A stretch of 64,000 nt of DNA from Nitrobacteraceae bacterium AZCC 2146. GTDB lineage: Bacteria; Pseudomonadota; Alphaproteobacteria; Rhizobiales; Xanthobacteraceae. The notes beneath the pieces are model-generated. The model saw only the letters and a program-made list of their open reading frames with translations, searched no databases and had not been told where the DNA came from. This document shows positions 1-8,578 of this stretch, one piece after another. Position 1 is the first letter of the stretch, and every line of letters starts with the position of its first letter. A program made the translations under genes and the position numbers. Where the stretch lies: NCBI GenBank assembly GCA_036924855.1, contig JBAGRP010000001.1, positions 3,100,001 through 3,164,000 on the forward strand. Reading direction: 5' to 3'.

Positions 1-669
1 GATCACCCAGATCAGATAGGGCAGCGTCAGTACCAGAATCACCAGCAAGGCATAGAGCGGATCGAACGACATCAGATTGCGGCGGCCGCGCGCGGTGGCG
101 AGACCGAAGGCGACCGGCAGCAGCAACAGCCAGAGTGCCGTCGAGGTTGTCAGCAACAACAGGCCGGCCTCGATCGACAGCGCGAACCAGGCGTTGCGAC
201 GGCCCTGCCCGATCACCAGCCAGGCGTGCAGCAGCAGCATCGCCCATAGCGGCCGTGCCAGCACCAGCGGCCCGAATTCGACGCCGGGCGAACTGAAAGC
301 GGTGACCGTCAGCGTCAGCAGCACCGCGATCACCGCCTGCGGACCGCCGACGATGTTACGGGCCAGGTAAAACAGCGCGCGAAAGGTGGCGATGAAGCAG
401 AGCTGCGCCAGCAGATAGACGCCAAAAATGTGATTGCCGGCGAGACGGAAGGCGATGTCGGCGAGCCAGAACGCCAGCGGCGGGCCGAGATCAGTCCCGA
501 CCTGATATTCCCTTCCATAGGCCAGCACAGTGGCGAGATCGCCGGGCGGACCGCGATACAGCAGCAGCGGCACGACCAACCAGAGCCCAGCCTGACACAG
601 CACCACGACCCAGAATATCAGCCGTGGCCGGGCGCGGATCAGTTCGACGATCAGGGAGGTGAAACGCAT
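1..669 (-). CDS. Membrane glycosyltransferase, GT39/ArnT-like (partial)
   Basis: This is an open frame of 223 codons running off the left edge, so the C-terminus is missing. It starts at an ATG (669) and encodes several hydrophobic helices separated by short basic loops. The first cytosolic segment is followed by a helix and then a Tyr/Arg-rich loop containing DLGPPLAFW, which resembles the acidic first periplasmic loop of the PMT/ArnT (GT39) fold. Family members move sugars from lipid-phosphate carriers on the periplasmic side of the inner membrane. It lies head-to-tail with rnhB on the same strand, 84 bp downstream of it. Family assignment is by fold and context; the substrate cannot be told. 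Confidence 0.7.
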   Translation of the reverse strand, partial: MRFTSLIVELIRARPRLIFWVVVLCQAGLWLVVPLLLYRGPPGDLATVLAYGREYQVGTDLGPPLAFWLADIAFRLAGNHIFGVYLLAQLCFIATFRALFYLARNIVGGPQAVIAVLLTLTVTAFSSPGVEFGPLVLARPLWAMLLLHAWLVIGQGRRNAWFALSIEAGLLLLTTSTALWLLLLPVAFGLATARGRRNLMSFDPLYALLVILVLTLPYLIWVI

Positions 670-753
670 GAAACGCCTGGGCCGGCGGGCGGGAAAACGA
701 GCTTGGTCGTGTGATAAAGCGCGCGGACGGACGAGGCAACCGAACAGCGGAGG

Positions 754-1485
754 CTAGGCAGAGGCCTCGAGGACGATCTCGGTCTCCATGAAGAGGTCGG
801 CGTCCAGCACGATACCCTCGTGCTTGGCGCGGGCGGCCGCCACCGGCGCGAACAGGCGGCGATGGTGGATGCTGGGGCCGAGCTCGCTCAGCGCTGCCAG
901 ATGCTGCGGCACGCCGTAGCCCTTGTGGACCTCGAAGCCATAGCCCGGGCAATCCTCGGCCAGTTTGCACATCAGCCGGTCGCGCGAGACTTTGGCGATG
1001 ATCGACGCCGCCGCGATCGACAGCACCAGGCCGTCGCCGCCAATCACGGCCTCGCAATCGGCTGACGTCTCGATCTTGTCGCGGCCATCGACAAAGACGT
1101 GCTTGGGCGTCTCCGGCAGCGCATGGACCGCACGCGCCAGCGCCCACAGCGACGCCCGCAGGATGTTGTCGCGGTCGATCCGGCCGGGCGAGGCATAGGC
1201 CACCGCGAAGGAGGCCGTGGCGCAGATCTCCTCGAACAGCTCCTCGCGCTTCTCCGCGGTGAGCCGCTTGGAGTCGTCTAGGCCCTTGGGAATTCGCTTG
1301 GGATCGAGCACCACGGCGGCGGCCACCACCGGACCCGCCAACGGGCCCCTGCCCGCCTCGTCGCAGCCGGCCACCGGCCAGACGCCGCTCTTGAGCAGCG
1401 CGCGCTCGCGCTTGAAGCTCGGCGGCGCCACGGCGATCACGCCTTTGCGCGGCTTCGGCGGTTGTTTGGATGGGTCGCGAATCAT
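754..1485 (-). CDS. rnhB: Ribonuclease HII
   Basis: RNase HII cleaves the RNA strand of RNA-DNA hybrids and removes single ribonucleotides from DNA. The signature [14 protein letters not shown] gives the first two acidic catalytic residues, FVDGRDKI the third, and SIIAKVSRD with its downstream region completes the type 2 RNase H core. The product is about 243 residues from the ATG at 1485, normal for alphaproteobacteria with a basic Pro/Lys-rich N-terminal tail. An upstream in-frame ATG at 1551 would add 22 residues that do not look conserved, so 1485 is preferred. It is transcribed towards the membrane glycosyltransferase gene. Confidence 0.95.
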   Translation of the reverse strand: MIRDPSKQPPKPRKGVIAVAPPSFKRERALLKSGVWPVAGCDEAGRGPLAGPVVAAAVVLDPKRIPKGLDDSKRLTAEKREELFEEICATASFAVAYASPGRIDRDNILRASLWALARAVHALPETPKHVFVDGRDKIETSADCEAVIGGDGLVLSIAAASIIAKVSRDRLMCKLAEDCPGYGFEVHKGYGVPQHLAALSELGPSIHHRRLFAPVAAARAKHEGIVLDADLFMETEIVLEASA

Positions 1486-1551
1486 GCCGGGATGGTGCTG
1501 ATCTAAGCCCGCGCGCGCAACCGGGAACTCGGTGCTTTGCCCGTTATTCAA

Positions 1552-1706
1552 GAACCGTCGGGTGAGGGAAGCCAGCGTGGCTCACTGGCTCCCCTCCACC
1601 CGCCTGCGCTGCGCAGGCACCCTCGCGATGGCGAGGGGCCAAGTCCTGGCAGCGAAACTCGTTTCTTCTCCCTCCCTCGCACTTGCGTGGGGAGGGTGGC
1701 CGGCCG
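1552..1706. repeat. Intergenic palindromic repeat region
   Basis: The stretch between rnhB and the DUF559 gene contains short GC-rich palindromes (around ctgcgctgcgcag and ctcgcgatggcgag) and Pro/Arg-like junk reading frames. It resembles the small interspersed palindromes that fill intergenic space elsewhere in this window. No gene is supported. Confidence 0.4.
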
Positions 1707-2069
1707 TCAGGCTGGTCGGGTGGGGGCGTGCAACGCGTTCAGTACCACCTGCATTACCCCTTCCAGATTTTGGTCCACCTCGAAATTCCAGAACCGCAAT
1801 ACGCGAAATCCCTCGCCGCGCAGAAACGCGTCACGCCTGGCATCCAGTCGCGCGCCGTCTTCCATGCCATGCTGTCCACCATCGACCTCGATGACGATGC
1901 AATCGCGAAACGAGGCGAAATCGACAATATAGTTGCAGATCGGCGCTTGACGTCGGAAGTGATATCCCAGCGGCTTCAGTTCGCGCAGCTTGCCCCATAG
2001 CTTGACCTCCTGCGGTGTCAGTTGTTTTCGGAGCGCACGCGCATTCTGGTTTGCCACGCCATCCCCCAC
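1707..2069 (-). CDS. DUF559 (Vsr-like) endonuclease-domain protein
   Basis: This 120-residue protein matches the DUF559 pattern, a single-domain PD-(D/E)XK fold related to very-short-patch repair nucleases. Visible family marks are LTPQEVKLWGKLR near residue 18, the FRRQAPI strand, the catalytic-type YIVDFASF and VIEVDGGQH motifs, and FRVLRFWNFEV before the C-terminal helix. The length is typical. Such genes occur as scattered solitary copies in rhizobia and have no established substrate. It is flanked on both sides by palindromic repeats, consistent with a mobile single-gene insertion, although no transposase or target duplication is seen. Confidence 0.85.
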   Translation of the reverse strand: MGDGVANQNARALRKQLTPQEVKLWGKLRELKPLGYHFRRQAPICNYIVDFASFRDCIVIEVDGGQHGMEDGARLDARRDAFLRGEGFRVLRFWNFEVDQNLEGVMQVVLNALHAPTRPA

Positions 2070-2135
2070 CCGACCGGCCTTCGGCCGGCCACCCTCCCCA
2101 CCGCAAGGGCGGGGGGAGGGATTCCGGCGCAGCCT
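2070..2135. repeat. Short palindromic repeat
   Basis: The region upstream of the DUF559 gene holds the hairpin gaccggcc-ttc-ggccggc followed by a C-rich/G-rich stretch (ccctcccc ... ggggggaggg). It resembles the palindromes at 39651 and 22122. Confidence 0.45.
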
Positions 2136-2143
2136 TCAAACTC

Positions 2144-3304
2144 CTAAAACAAGCTCAACTGCTGCCCTGCTTGCGTCAGGCGCACGAAATGGTCCGTGGT
2201 CAGTTTCGAACGCCGCTTGTTGAGGCCGAGCTTGGCGCAGGCGATCTCGAAACGGCGGCCGATCATCCAGGCCATCGGGCCGGTGCCCTTCATCCGGGTG
2301 CCCCATTGCGAGTCGTAATCGCGGCCGCCGCGCATGTCGCGGATCAGCGTGAAGACGTGGCGATAGCGATCCGGATAATTCGCCATCAGCCATTCGCGGA
2401 ACAGGTCGCGCACTTCCAGCGGCAGCCGCAGCAGCACGTAGCTGGCTTCCTTCACGCCGGCATGGGCCGCGGCGTCGAGGATGCGCTCGATCTCGGAATC
2501 GTTCAGCGCGGGGATCACCGGCGCCACCATCACCGTGGTGGGAATGCCGGCTTCGGACAATTGCCGCAGCGCCTCCAGCCGTTTTGCAGGCGCCGAGGCC
2601 CGCGGCTCCATGGTGCGCGACAACTGCGGGTCGAGCGAGGTCACCGAGATCGCCACCTTGGCCAGATTGCGCTTCGCCATCCGCGCCAGAATATCGATGT
2701 CGCGGGTCACCAGCGCCGATTTAGTGACGATGCCGACCGGATGCGACGCGCGCTCCAGGACTTCGAGAATGCCGCGCATCACCTTCCGCTCGCGCTCGAT
2801 CGGCTGATACGGATCGGTGTTGGTGCCGATCGCGATCATCTTCGGCTCGTAATCCTGCGCCGCCAGTTCCTTCTCGAGCAGCGCAGGTGCATCGGGCTTC
2901 ACGAACAGTTTGGATTCGAAATCCAGCCCCGGCGACAGGCCGAGAAAGGCGTGGGTCGGCCGCGCGAAGCAATAGACGCAACCATGCTCGCAGCCGCGAT
3001 AGGGGTTGATCGAGCGGTCGAAGCCGATGTCCGGCGACTCGTTGCGGGTGATCACCTTGCGGGCGGTATCGACCGCCACGGTCGTCTTGAACGGCGGCAA
3101 GTCATCGAGGCTTTGCCAGCCGTCGTCGAAAGCGACCCGGGCTTCCGCTTCGAAGCGGCCGCTGTCGTTGGATTGGGCGCCGCGACCGCGTCGCCGTTGG
3201 CGCTCGATCGCCACCGCGATCTCGGGAAAAGGCGAAGGCACACCCGCCGGTTCGGAGGGCGCCGGGACCGGCGGGTGCTTGAGGGCAGCGATATTGCGAC
3301 TCAT
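2144..3304 (-). CDS. PA0069-family radical SAM protein (SplB-like)
   Basis: The 386-residue protein carries the radical SAM cluster motif at Cys105, Cys109 and Cys112 (CxxxCxYC) within PYRGCEHGCVYCFARPTH, the form used by COG1533, the spore photoproduct lyase-like family. The following DFESKLFVK segment and the GTNTDPYQPIE motif are also typical. The N-terminal 60 residues are low-complexity and basic. The cellular role of the PA0069 subgroup is unproven, but relatives act on DNA. A direct repeat GTTC-N7-GTTC lies 24 bp upstream of the start, which suggests SOS control. The gene stands alone; the gene on its 5' side is divergent. Confidence 0.88.
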   Translation of the reverse strand: MSRNIAALKHPPVPAPSEPAGVPSPFPEIAVAIERQRRRGRGAQSNDSGRFEAEARVAFDDGWQSLDDLPPFKTTVAVDTARKVITRNESPDIGFDRSINPYRGCEHGCVYCFARPTHAFLGLSPGLDFESKLFVKPDAPALLEKELAAQDYEPKMIAIGTNTDPYQPIERERKVMRGILEVLERASHPVGIVTKSALVTRDIDILARMAKRNLAKVAISVTSLDPQLSRTMEPRASAPAKRLEALRQLSEAGIPTTVMVAPVIPALNDSEIERILDAAAHAGVKEASYVLLRLPLEVRDLFREWLMANYPDRYRHVFTLIRDMRGGRDYDSQWGTRMKGTGPMAWMIGRRFEIACAKLGLNKRRSKLTTDHFVRLTQAGQQLSLF

Positions 3305-3327
3305 GCAGCCAAGATAGCGAGCCGCAA

Positions 3328-3342
3328 GAACAAATCAAGAAC
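3328..3342 (-). promoter_or_regulatory. Candidate LexA (SOS) box
   Basis: On the minus strand the sequence reads GTTC-TTGATTT-GTTC, a perfect match to the alphaproteobacterial LexA consensus GTTC-N7-GTTC. It sits 24 bp upstream of the ATG of the SplB-like radical SAM gene, where a repressor would block transcription. The motif is short, so a chance match cannot be excluded, but position and gene type agree. Confidence 0.65.
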
Positions 3343-3492
3343 ATAAATTGATTGGCGCACAACAAGCGCGGTGTGCAATTTCCAAAGACATTCGGACTGC
3401 CCGGAAATGCCGCCAAAAGTCGTGCTGATTTGATTGTGACAAGATGCTAACGCTGCCGCGCCAGACGATCAAAAAGGTATCATGAGCCTGAC

Positions 3493-4062
3493 ATGCTGAG
3501 CGTGATCATTCCCACCGAAGGCGTCGAGCAGCCGGTAGTCGCCACGCTTGCAGCGCTGGTGCCCGGCGCCGCTGCCGGCGTGATCCGCGAAGTGCTGCTG
3601 GTCGATCGCTCCGATACCAACGTCATCGAACACGTCGCCGATGTCGCCGGCTGCGGGTTTCTGCCGTTTCAGGGCACCCGCGCGGCGGCGATGGCTGCCG
3701 GCGCCAGGCAGGCGCGCTCGCCGTGGCTGATGTTCCTGCACGCCGGCGCGGTGCTCGACGCCGGGTGGATCGAGGAAACCTCGCAATTCATCCAGCGGGT
3801 CTCCTTGAGTGACCGACCCCGCGCCGGAATCTTTCGCTACGCCCGCTCGCCCTACACCGATGCCAGCTTTCGCGACGGCCTGAAATTCCTGGCGCGCATG
3901 CTCACCGGACCGTCCGCCGACCAGGGCCTGCTGATCGCGAGAGATCACTACGAGCGGCTTGGCGGCTACGCCCCCGACGCGCGCCGCTCCGAGGCGCGGC
4001 TGCTGCGGCAACTCGGCCGCTCGTCCCGCACGCTGCTGCGCAGCCGGATCATCGTCGCCTGA
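3493..4062 (+). CDS. Short glycosyltransferase family 2-like protein
   Basis: The start MLSVIIPT, the REVLLVDRSDT strand-turn and the LMFLHAGAVLDAGW segment follow the GT-A fold of family 2 transferases, and DQGLLIARDHYERLGGY matches the acceptor-side motif of short members about 200 residues long. The metal-binding motif that usually reads HADT (the DxD position) is HAGA here, so the key aspartate is missing and catalytic activity is doubtful. The gene converges on moaB, with stop codons one base apart from adjoining. The ATG at 3493 is preceded by a modest purine stretch. Confidence 0.7.
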   Translation: MLSVIIPTEGVEQPVVATLAALVPGAAAGVIREVLLVDRSDTNVIEHVADVAGCGFLPFQGTRAAAMAAGARQARSPWLMFLHAGAVLDAGWIEETSQFIQRVSLSDRPRAGIFRYARSPYTDASFRDGLKFLARMLTGPSADQGLLIARDHYERLGGYAPDARRSEARLLRQLGRSSRTLLRSRIIVA

Positions 4063-4063
4063 G

Positions 4064-4621
4064 CTAAACCGACGCGCCTTGCGCCCGCCGCAGATGTTCG
4101 TCGAGCCGCGGCATGATCTCGACGAAATTGCAGGGCCGCGTGCGGTAGTCGAGTTGCGCGGCGAGGATGCCGTCCCAGCCGTCGCGGCAGGCGCCGGGCG
4201 AACCCGGCAGGCAGAAGATGAAGGTCGCGCCGGCGACACCCGCGGTGGCGCGGCTCTGGATCGTCGAGGTGCCGATTTTCGCGTAGCTCAGCATGTGGAA
4301 GGCGATCGAAAAACCGTCCATGCGTTTTTCGAACAGCGGCTCGATCGCTTCCGGCGTGACATCGCGACCGGTGAAGCCGGTGCCGCCGGTGGTGATGATC
4401 GCATCGACGCCGGCGTCGGCGATCCACATTTTCACGATGCTGCGGATCGCCTTGATGTCGTCGGTGACGATGTCGCGTGCCGCGAGCTTATGGCCCGCGG
4501 CGGTGAGACGATCCGACAACGTCGCGCCGGACTTGTCGTCCTCCAGCGACCGCGTGTCGGAGATCGTCAATACTGCGATGTTGAGCGGCACGAAGTTTTT
4601 TGATTCGTCGATGGATGACAT
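4064..4621 (-). CDS. moaB: Molybdenum cofactor biosynthesis protein B
   Basis: MoaB binds molybdopterin and is thought to carry out or assist its adenylylation. The protein has the MoCF-binding fold: LNIAVLTISDTRS at the N-terminus, ITTGGTGFTGRDVTPE as the phosphate/pterin loop, and IFCLPGSPGACRDGWDGI near the C-terminus. At 185 residues it is normal for the family. It is alone here; other molybdenum cofactor genes are outside the window. A dispersed palindromic repeat lies directly upstream at 4635-4763. Confidence 0.93.
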   Translation of the reverse strand: MSSIDESKNFVPLNIAVLTISDTRSLEDDKSGATLSDRLTAAGHKLAARDIVTDDIKAIRSIVKMWIADAGVDAIITTGGTGFTGRDVTPEAIEPLFEKRMDGFSIAFHMLSYAKIGTSTIQSRATAGVAGATFIFCLPGSPGACRDGWDGILAAQLDYRTRPCNFVEIMPRLDEHLRRAQGASV

Positions 4622-4634
4622 GGTCTCAACCTCC

Positions 4635-4763
4635 CGTGTCCCGGACGCGGTGCAGCGTTCTTACGCTGCTCCGCAGATCTGGGACCCATGAATAAAAAGC
4701 GATGGGCCCCGGATCAGCAGTGCACCACGCCGCAAGAGCGGCGCAGTGCACCGCATCCGGGGC
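4635..4763. repeat. Dispersed palindromic repeat, family C copy 1
   Basis: The first part, cgtgtcccggacgcggtgc to gggaccc (4635-4687), is the reverse complement of a near-identical 54-base stretch at 15494-15547. The second part is a hairpin with arms gccccggat (4706-4714) and atccggggc (4755-4763). It fills the gap between moaB and the zinc protease gene. Confidence 0.7.
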
Positions 4764-4775
4764 ATGTGCTGCAAC

Positions 4776-5714
4776 TCAGAGCCGCTCGGCGCCGAACGTG
4801 TTGCACGCCTGTACCGTGCCCTGCTGATAGCCGGTCATGAACCAGCGCTTGCGCTGCTCGGCCGAGCCGTGGGTGAAGGAATCCGGCACCACGCGGCCCT
4901 GGGCCTGGCGCTGCAGCGTATCGTCGCCAATCGCGGACGCGGTCTGCAATGCGGCGTCGATGTCGCCGGCCTCGAGGAAGCCCGGACGTTTCTTCTCTTC
5001 GCGGTTGACCCAGACACCGGACAGGCAATCCGCCTGCAGCTCGACCTTCACCTGCAGCGCATTGGCTTCGGCCTTGCTGCCGGCCTGCTCCTGCAGCCGC
5101 GTCACGCGCGGCAGGATACCGAGCAGGTTCTGGATGTGATGGCCGGCTTCATGCGCGATGATATAGGCCGCGGTGAATTTGCAGGCGTTGCCCGAGCAGC
5201 CGTGAAAGCGGGTCTCGACCTGGCGGAAGAAACCGGTATCGAGAAAGATCTGCTTGTCCGGCGGACAATAGAACGGCCCCATCGCCGACTGCGCCATGCC
5301 GCAGCGGCCGCCATTGGTGGCGTTGCGAAACAGCACGATGCGCGGGCCGGAATATCTCTGCCCGCTGGCCTGGAAGATTTCGCTCCAGCGATCGTCGATC
5401 TCGCCGAGCACGCCGGAAATCATGCCGCCCATCTCGTCGGTCGGCGCGCCGCCTTTCGATGGCGTGGACCTCCTGTCGGTCTGATAGGTCGGCGCCTGTT
5501 GCTGGCCGCCGGTGAGAATCTCGGCGCCGCCAATCAGGATGCGCGGATCGATGCCGAACGCCCAGCCAACCAGGCCGAGCACGATCACCGTGCCGATGCC
5601 GAGCCCGCCACCGCCCATCGGCAGGCCGAAGCCGCCTCCGCCACCACCGCCGCCGCCTTCATCGTCACGACGGTCGTCGATGTTATCGCTGCGACGGAAG
5701 TCATCGTAACGCAT
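4776..5714 (-). CDS. Neutral zinc metallopeptidase, YpfJ family
   Basis: The 312-residue protein belongs to the PF04228 family. It begins with a short charged tail (MRYDDFRRSDNIDDRR), a run of glycines, and one hydrophobic segment (VIVLGLVGWAFGI) that likely anchors it in the membrane. The zinc motif HEAGHH (HExxH) is followed by QNLLGI. Further conserved marks are CPPDKQIFLDTGFF and the ELQADCLSGVW motif supplying the third ligand, with the cysteine pairs expected of the exported domain. Cellular substrates are unknown. It is divergent from ccrM, sharing the 227 bp intergenic region. Confidence 0.88.
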   Translation of the reverse strand: MRYDDFRRSDNIDDRRDDEGGGGGGGGGFGLPMGGGGLGIGTVIVLGLVGWAFGIDPRILIGGAEILTGGQQQAPTYQTDRRSTPSKGGAPTDEMGGMISGVLGEIDDRWSEIFQASGQRYSGPRIVLFRNATNGGRCGMAQSAMGPFYCPPDKQIFLDTGFFRQVETRFHGCSGNACKFTAAYIIAHEAGHHIQNLLGILPRVTRLQEQAGSKAEANALQVKVELQADCLSGVWVNREEKKRPGFLEAGDIDAALQTASAIGDDTLQRQAQGRVVPDSFTHGSAEQRKRWFMTGYQQGTVQACNTFGAERL

Positions 5715-5845
5715 GGGGCATTTCCTTCATTTCAAATCGCTTGCGAGCGGCTCGCCGACACGTAACGCGGCGAACGCACGAAATTTCCATTCCGTTAAGC
5801 ATTAACCTGCCCGGCAAAACTTGCCTAGTTCGAACTCTCTACCAA

Positions 5846-5860
5846 TTAAGTCGATTTTTA
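5846..5860 (+). promoter_or_regulatory. Possible CtrA-type site upstream of ccrM
   Basis: The sequence TTAA-gtcgatt-TTTA has the TTAA-N7-TTAA layout of a CtrA site with one mismatch in the second half. It lies about 80 bp upstream of ccrM, whose homologue in Caulobacter is activated by CtrA. A second TTAA pair at 5795-5805 has a three-base gap and does not fit. Confidence 0.35.
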
Positions 5861-5922
5861 CTTTGCGACGTCACTGTGTGGCCAGTCGGTTGTTTAGTCC
5901 CGCGTCGCCGACAGCGTCGCCT

Positions 5923-7075
<1,153 letters not shown>

Positions 7076-7126
7076 TCCCGCCTCGGAGGGCGAGCAGAAA
7101 CGCGTCCCCACCCTGAACGGAATCTT

Positions 7127-7235
7127 GTAGCCCGGATGAAGTCGGCGCGCCGCCTGCGGCGTGGCGACGTAATCCGGGGGCAGAGGTTCAGCGGATGAGT
7201 CGTCCCCCGGATATCGCTTCGCTCATCCGGGCTAC
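7127..7235. repeat. Dispersed palindromic repeat, family D
   Basis: A 109-base element is bounded by perfect 13-base inverted arms, gtagcccggatga (7127-7139) and tcatccgggctac (7223-7235). Inside are further complementary pieces (ccgcctgcggcg, taatccggggg / cccccggata). It has no open frame and looks like the abundant REP/MITE-type palindromes of this family. The rest of the 7076-7419 gap shows no gene. Confidence 0.75.
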
Positions 7236-7419
7236 GGGCCCCTTCCCGATCGACAGGCAGCTTCGAACACGCCCGCCGGTAAAATCTGCCGGCAAACCCT
7301 GCCGGGCAGCAGCGGCGCGCCTGCGCGTCCAAGACTCAACCGACTGTTGTTGCTAAATATTTCCATGGCCTGGATTTTGCGTAGGGGGTGTCGAGCACTT
7401 CCCTATCCGAGAGATCCAG

Positions 7420-7749
7420 ATGTCCACCTCCATCATCTCCAGCATGTTTTCGTCGCCGCTTCCAAGCAAGCTCCAGCCAGGCAAGGCAGCCACGGCCCTC
7501 GACAAGGCGATCACGACGCCGCAGTCGGCCGAAGACAAGTTCATGGCCTATGCGAAGATGTCGCCCGCCGACAAGATGCGCGCAGCGATGCTGTCGAGCA
7601 TGGGCCTCACTGAGGACCAAGTGAAGAACATGTCGCCGGATCAGCAGAAAGCGATCGAACAGAAGATCGCCGACCAGATCAAGCAGGCGGCGCAGAAGCA
7701 GGCGGAAAAGAGCGGCGGCACCGGCTTCATCACCGACATTCAGGCGTAG
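7420..7749 (+). CDS. Conserved hypothetical protein
   Basis: The 109-residue protein is not assigned to a characterised family. It has a Ser-rich N-terminus, then an acidic/basic helical middle (EDKFMAYAKMSPADKMRAAML), the motif LSSMGLTEDQVKNM, and an amphipathic Gln/Lys/Ala-rich helix (AIEQKIADQIKQAAQKQAEK). No signal peptide or membrane segment is seen. Short alphaproteobacterial proteins with this helical pattern are common and of unknown role. A GAGAGA purine stretch lies 8 bases upstream of the ATG. It stands alone between two palindromic repeats. Confidence 0.65.
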   Translation: MSTSIISSMFSSPLPSKLQPGKAATALDKAITTPQSAEDKFMAYAKMSPADKMRAAMLSSMGLTEDQVKNMSPDQQKAIEQKIADQIKQAAQKQAEKSGGTGFITDIQA

Positions 7750-7776
7750 CCGGCGCAGCCGGACGGCAGATTTGCA

Positions 7777-7883
7777 GGGTGGGCAAAGGCGAACTCGCGC
7801 CGTGCCCACCATCGCGGGCAGTGCGTGCCAATGGTGGGCACGCCACCAGCCGCGCTTCGCGCGACCGCCGGCTTTGCCCACCC
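7777..7883. repeat. Dispersed palindromic repeat, family E
   Basis: A 107-base element carries perfect 12-base inverted arms, gggtgggcaaag (7777-7788) and ctttgcccaccc (7872-7883), with an internal pair around gtgcccaccat / atggtgggcac. It lies between two convergent genes and could fold as a long hairpin in either transcript. Confidence 0.7.
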
Positions 7884-7901
7884 AATGAGGCTGACCGCCA
7901 A

Positions 7902-8327
7902 TCAGCCCGCTTGCGCGGCAGGCTGCGGAAATGGCCCGAGCACCTTTTCGACCAGCGCGGAGTCGCAGTATTCCTTGATCAGCTTGATCTTGCCGTCCTC
8001 CACCCGCCAGACCATGCAATAGTCGTTGTCGTAGCGGGCGCCGGTCTTGGTGACGTTGTCCCCCTTGGCCTCGACGACGACGTAGTCCCCTTCGGCAATG
8101 AAGTTATAGGCGACGGTGCGCAGCCGGACGTCGAACAGCGACCTGAAATGCCCCATCAGGCCGTTCAGCACCGCATCGCGTCCCTTGAAGGTCCGCGACC
8201 ACGAATACTGGCCGGTGACGATCCAGCACACATCGTCGGCGAGGTGATCGGCGAAGGTCGTGCCGCTGCGGTTCGCGGAGTCGGTGTATATCTGCTGAAT
8301 CAATTTCTTGTTGGCAGCAACGCTCAT
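7902..8327 (-). CDS. NTF2/SnoaL-like protein
   Basis: From the ATG at 8327 the product has 141 residues and the cone-shaped NTF2/SnoaL fold pattern: an N-terminal helix (KKLIQQIYTDSANR), the segment FADHLADDVCWIVTG, then strands FNFIAEGDYVVVEAKG-like and YCMVWRVEDGKIKLIKEY. These proteins are small isomerases, hydrolases or ligand binders; the substrate is not clear. The start at 8327 is chosen because an AGGAGAT Shine-Dalgarno sequence precedes it by about 7 bases. The open frame continues upstream into what looks like the remnant of another gene. It is divergent from a LysR regulator that may control it. Confidence 0.82.
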   Translation of the reverse strand: MSVAANKKLIQQIYTDSANRSGTTFADHLADDVCWIVTGQYSWSRTFKGRDAVLNGLMGHFRSLFDVRLRTVAYNFIAEGDYVVVEAKGDNVTKTGARYDNDYCMVWRVEDGKIKLIKEYCDSALVEKVLGPFPQPAAQAG

Positions 8328-8486
8328 GAATATCTCCTGATAGCGATAGTGACGTTCGAAAAGGTCAGGATGCCGCGCGAGTGTGGTGAGCAGCCGGAAC
8401 GGCGGCATCCACGATCGCGGAAAGCGGTCTAATACCGCCTGGACGTTGGAATAAGGCTCCTGGGCAGGCTGAAGGCGTGGGGTCAT
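8328..8486 (-). pseudogene. Remnant of a carboxymuconolactone decarboxylase/AhpD-like gene
   Basis: The open frame upstream of the SnoaL-like start encodes MTPRLQPAQEPYSNVQAVLDR and then MPPFRLLTTLARHPDLFERH. This resembles the first ~45 residues of AhpD/carboxymuconolactone decarboxylase proteins, which typically begin PRL.P...PY...VQA.LDR and continue with LFRTLAR.P.LFERF. The catalytic CxxC part is missing, and the frame runs straight into the next gene. This suggests a deletion that removed the rest of the gene. Alternatively it is a real N-terminal extension, but the strong ribosome site at 8327 argues against that. Confidence 0.6.
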
Positions 8487-8578
8487 TCGGATTGTTCTCG
8501 ACATGGGACGATGACCGCAACGTGGCGCAGCGAACCCTATTCTTCCAATCGATAGTTTATATGATATATATTCGGCAA

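Noticed and set aside
7902..8504. A single 200-residue SnoaL protein
   Set aside because: A strong AGGAGAT ribosome site precedes the internal ATG at 8327, and the extension looks like part of another family.
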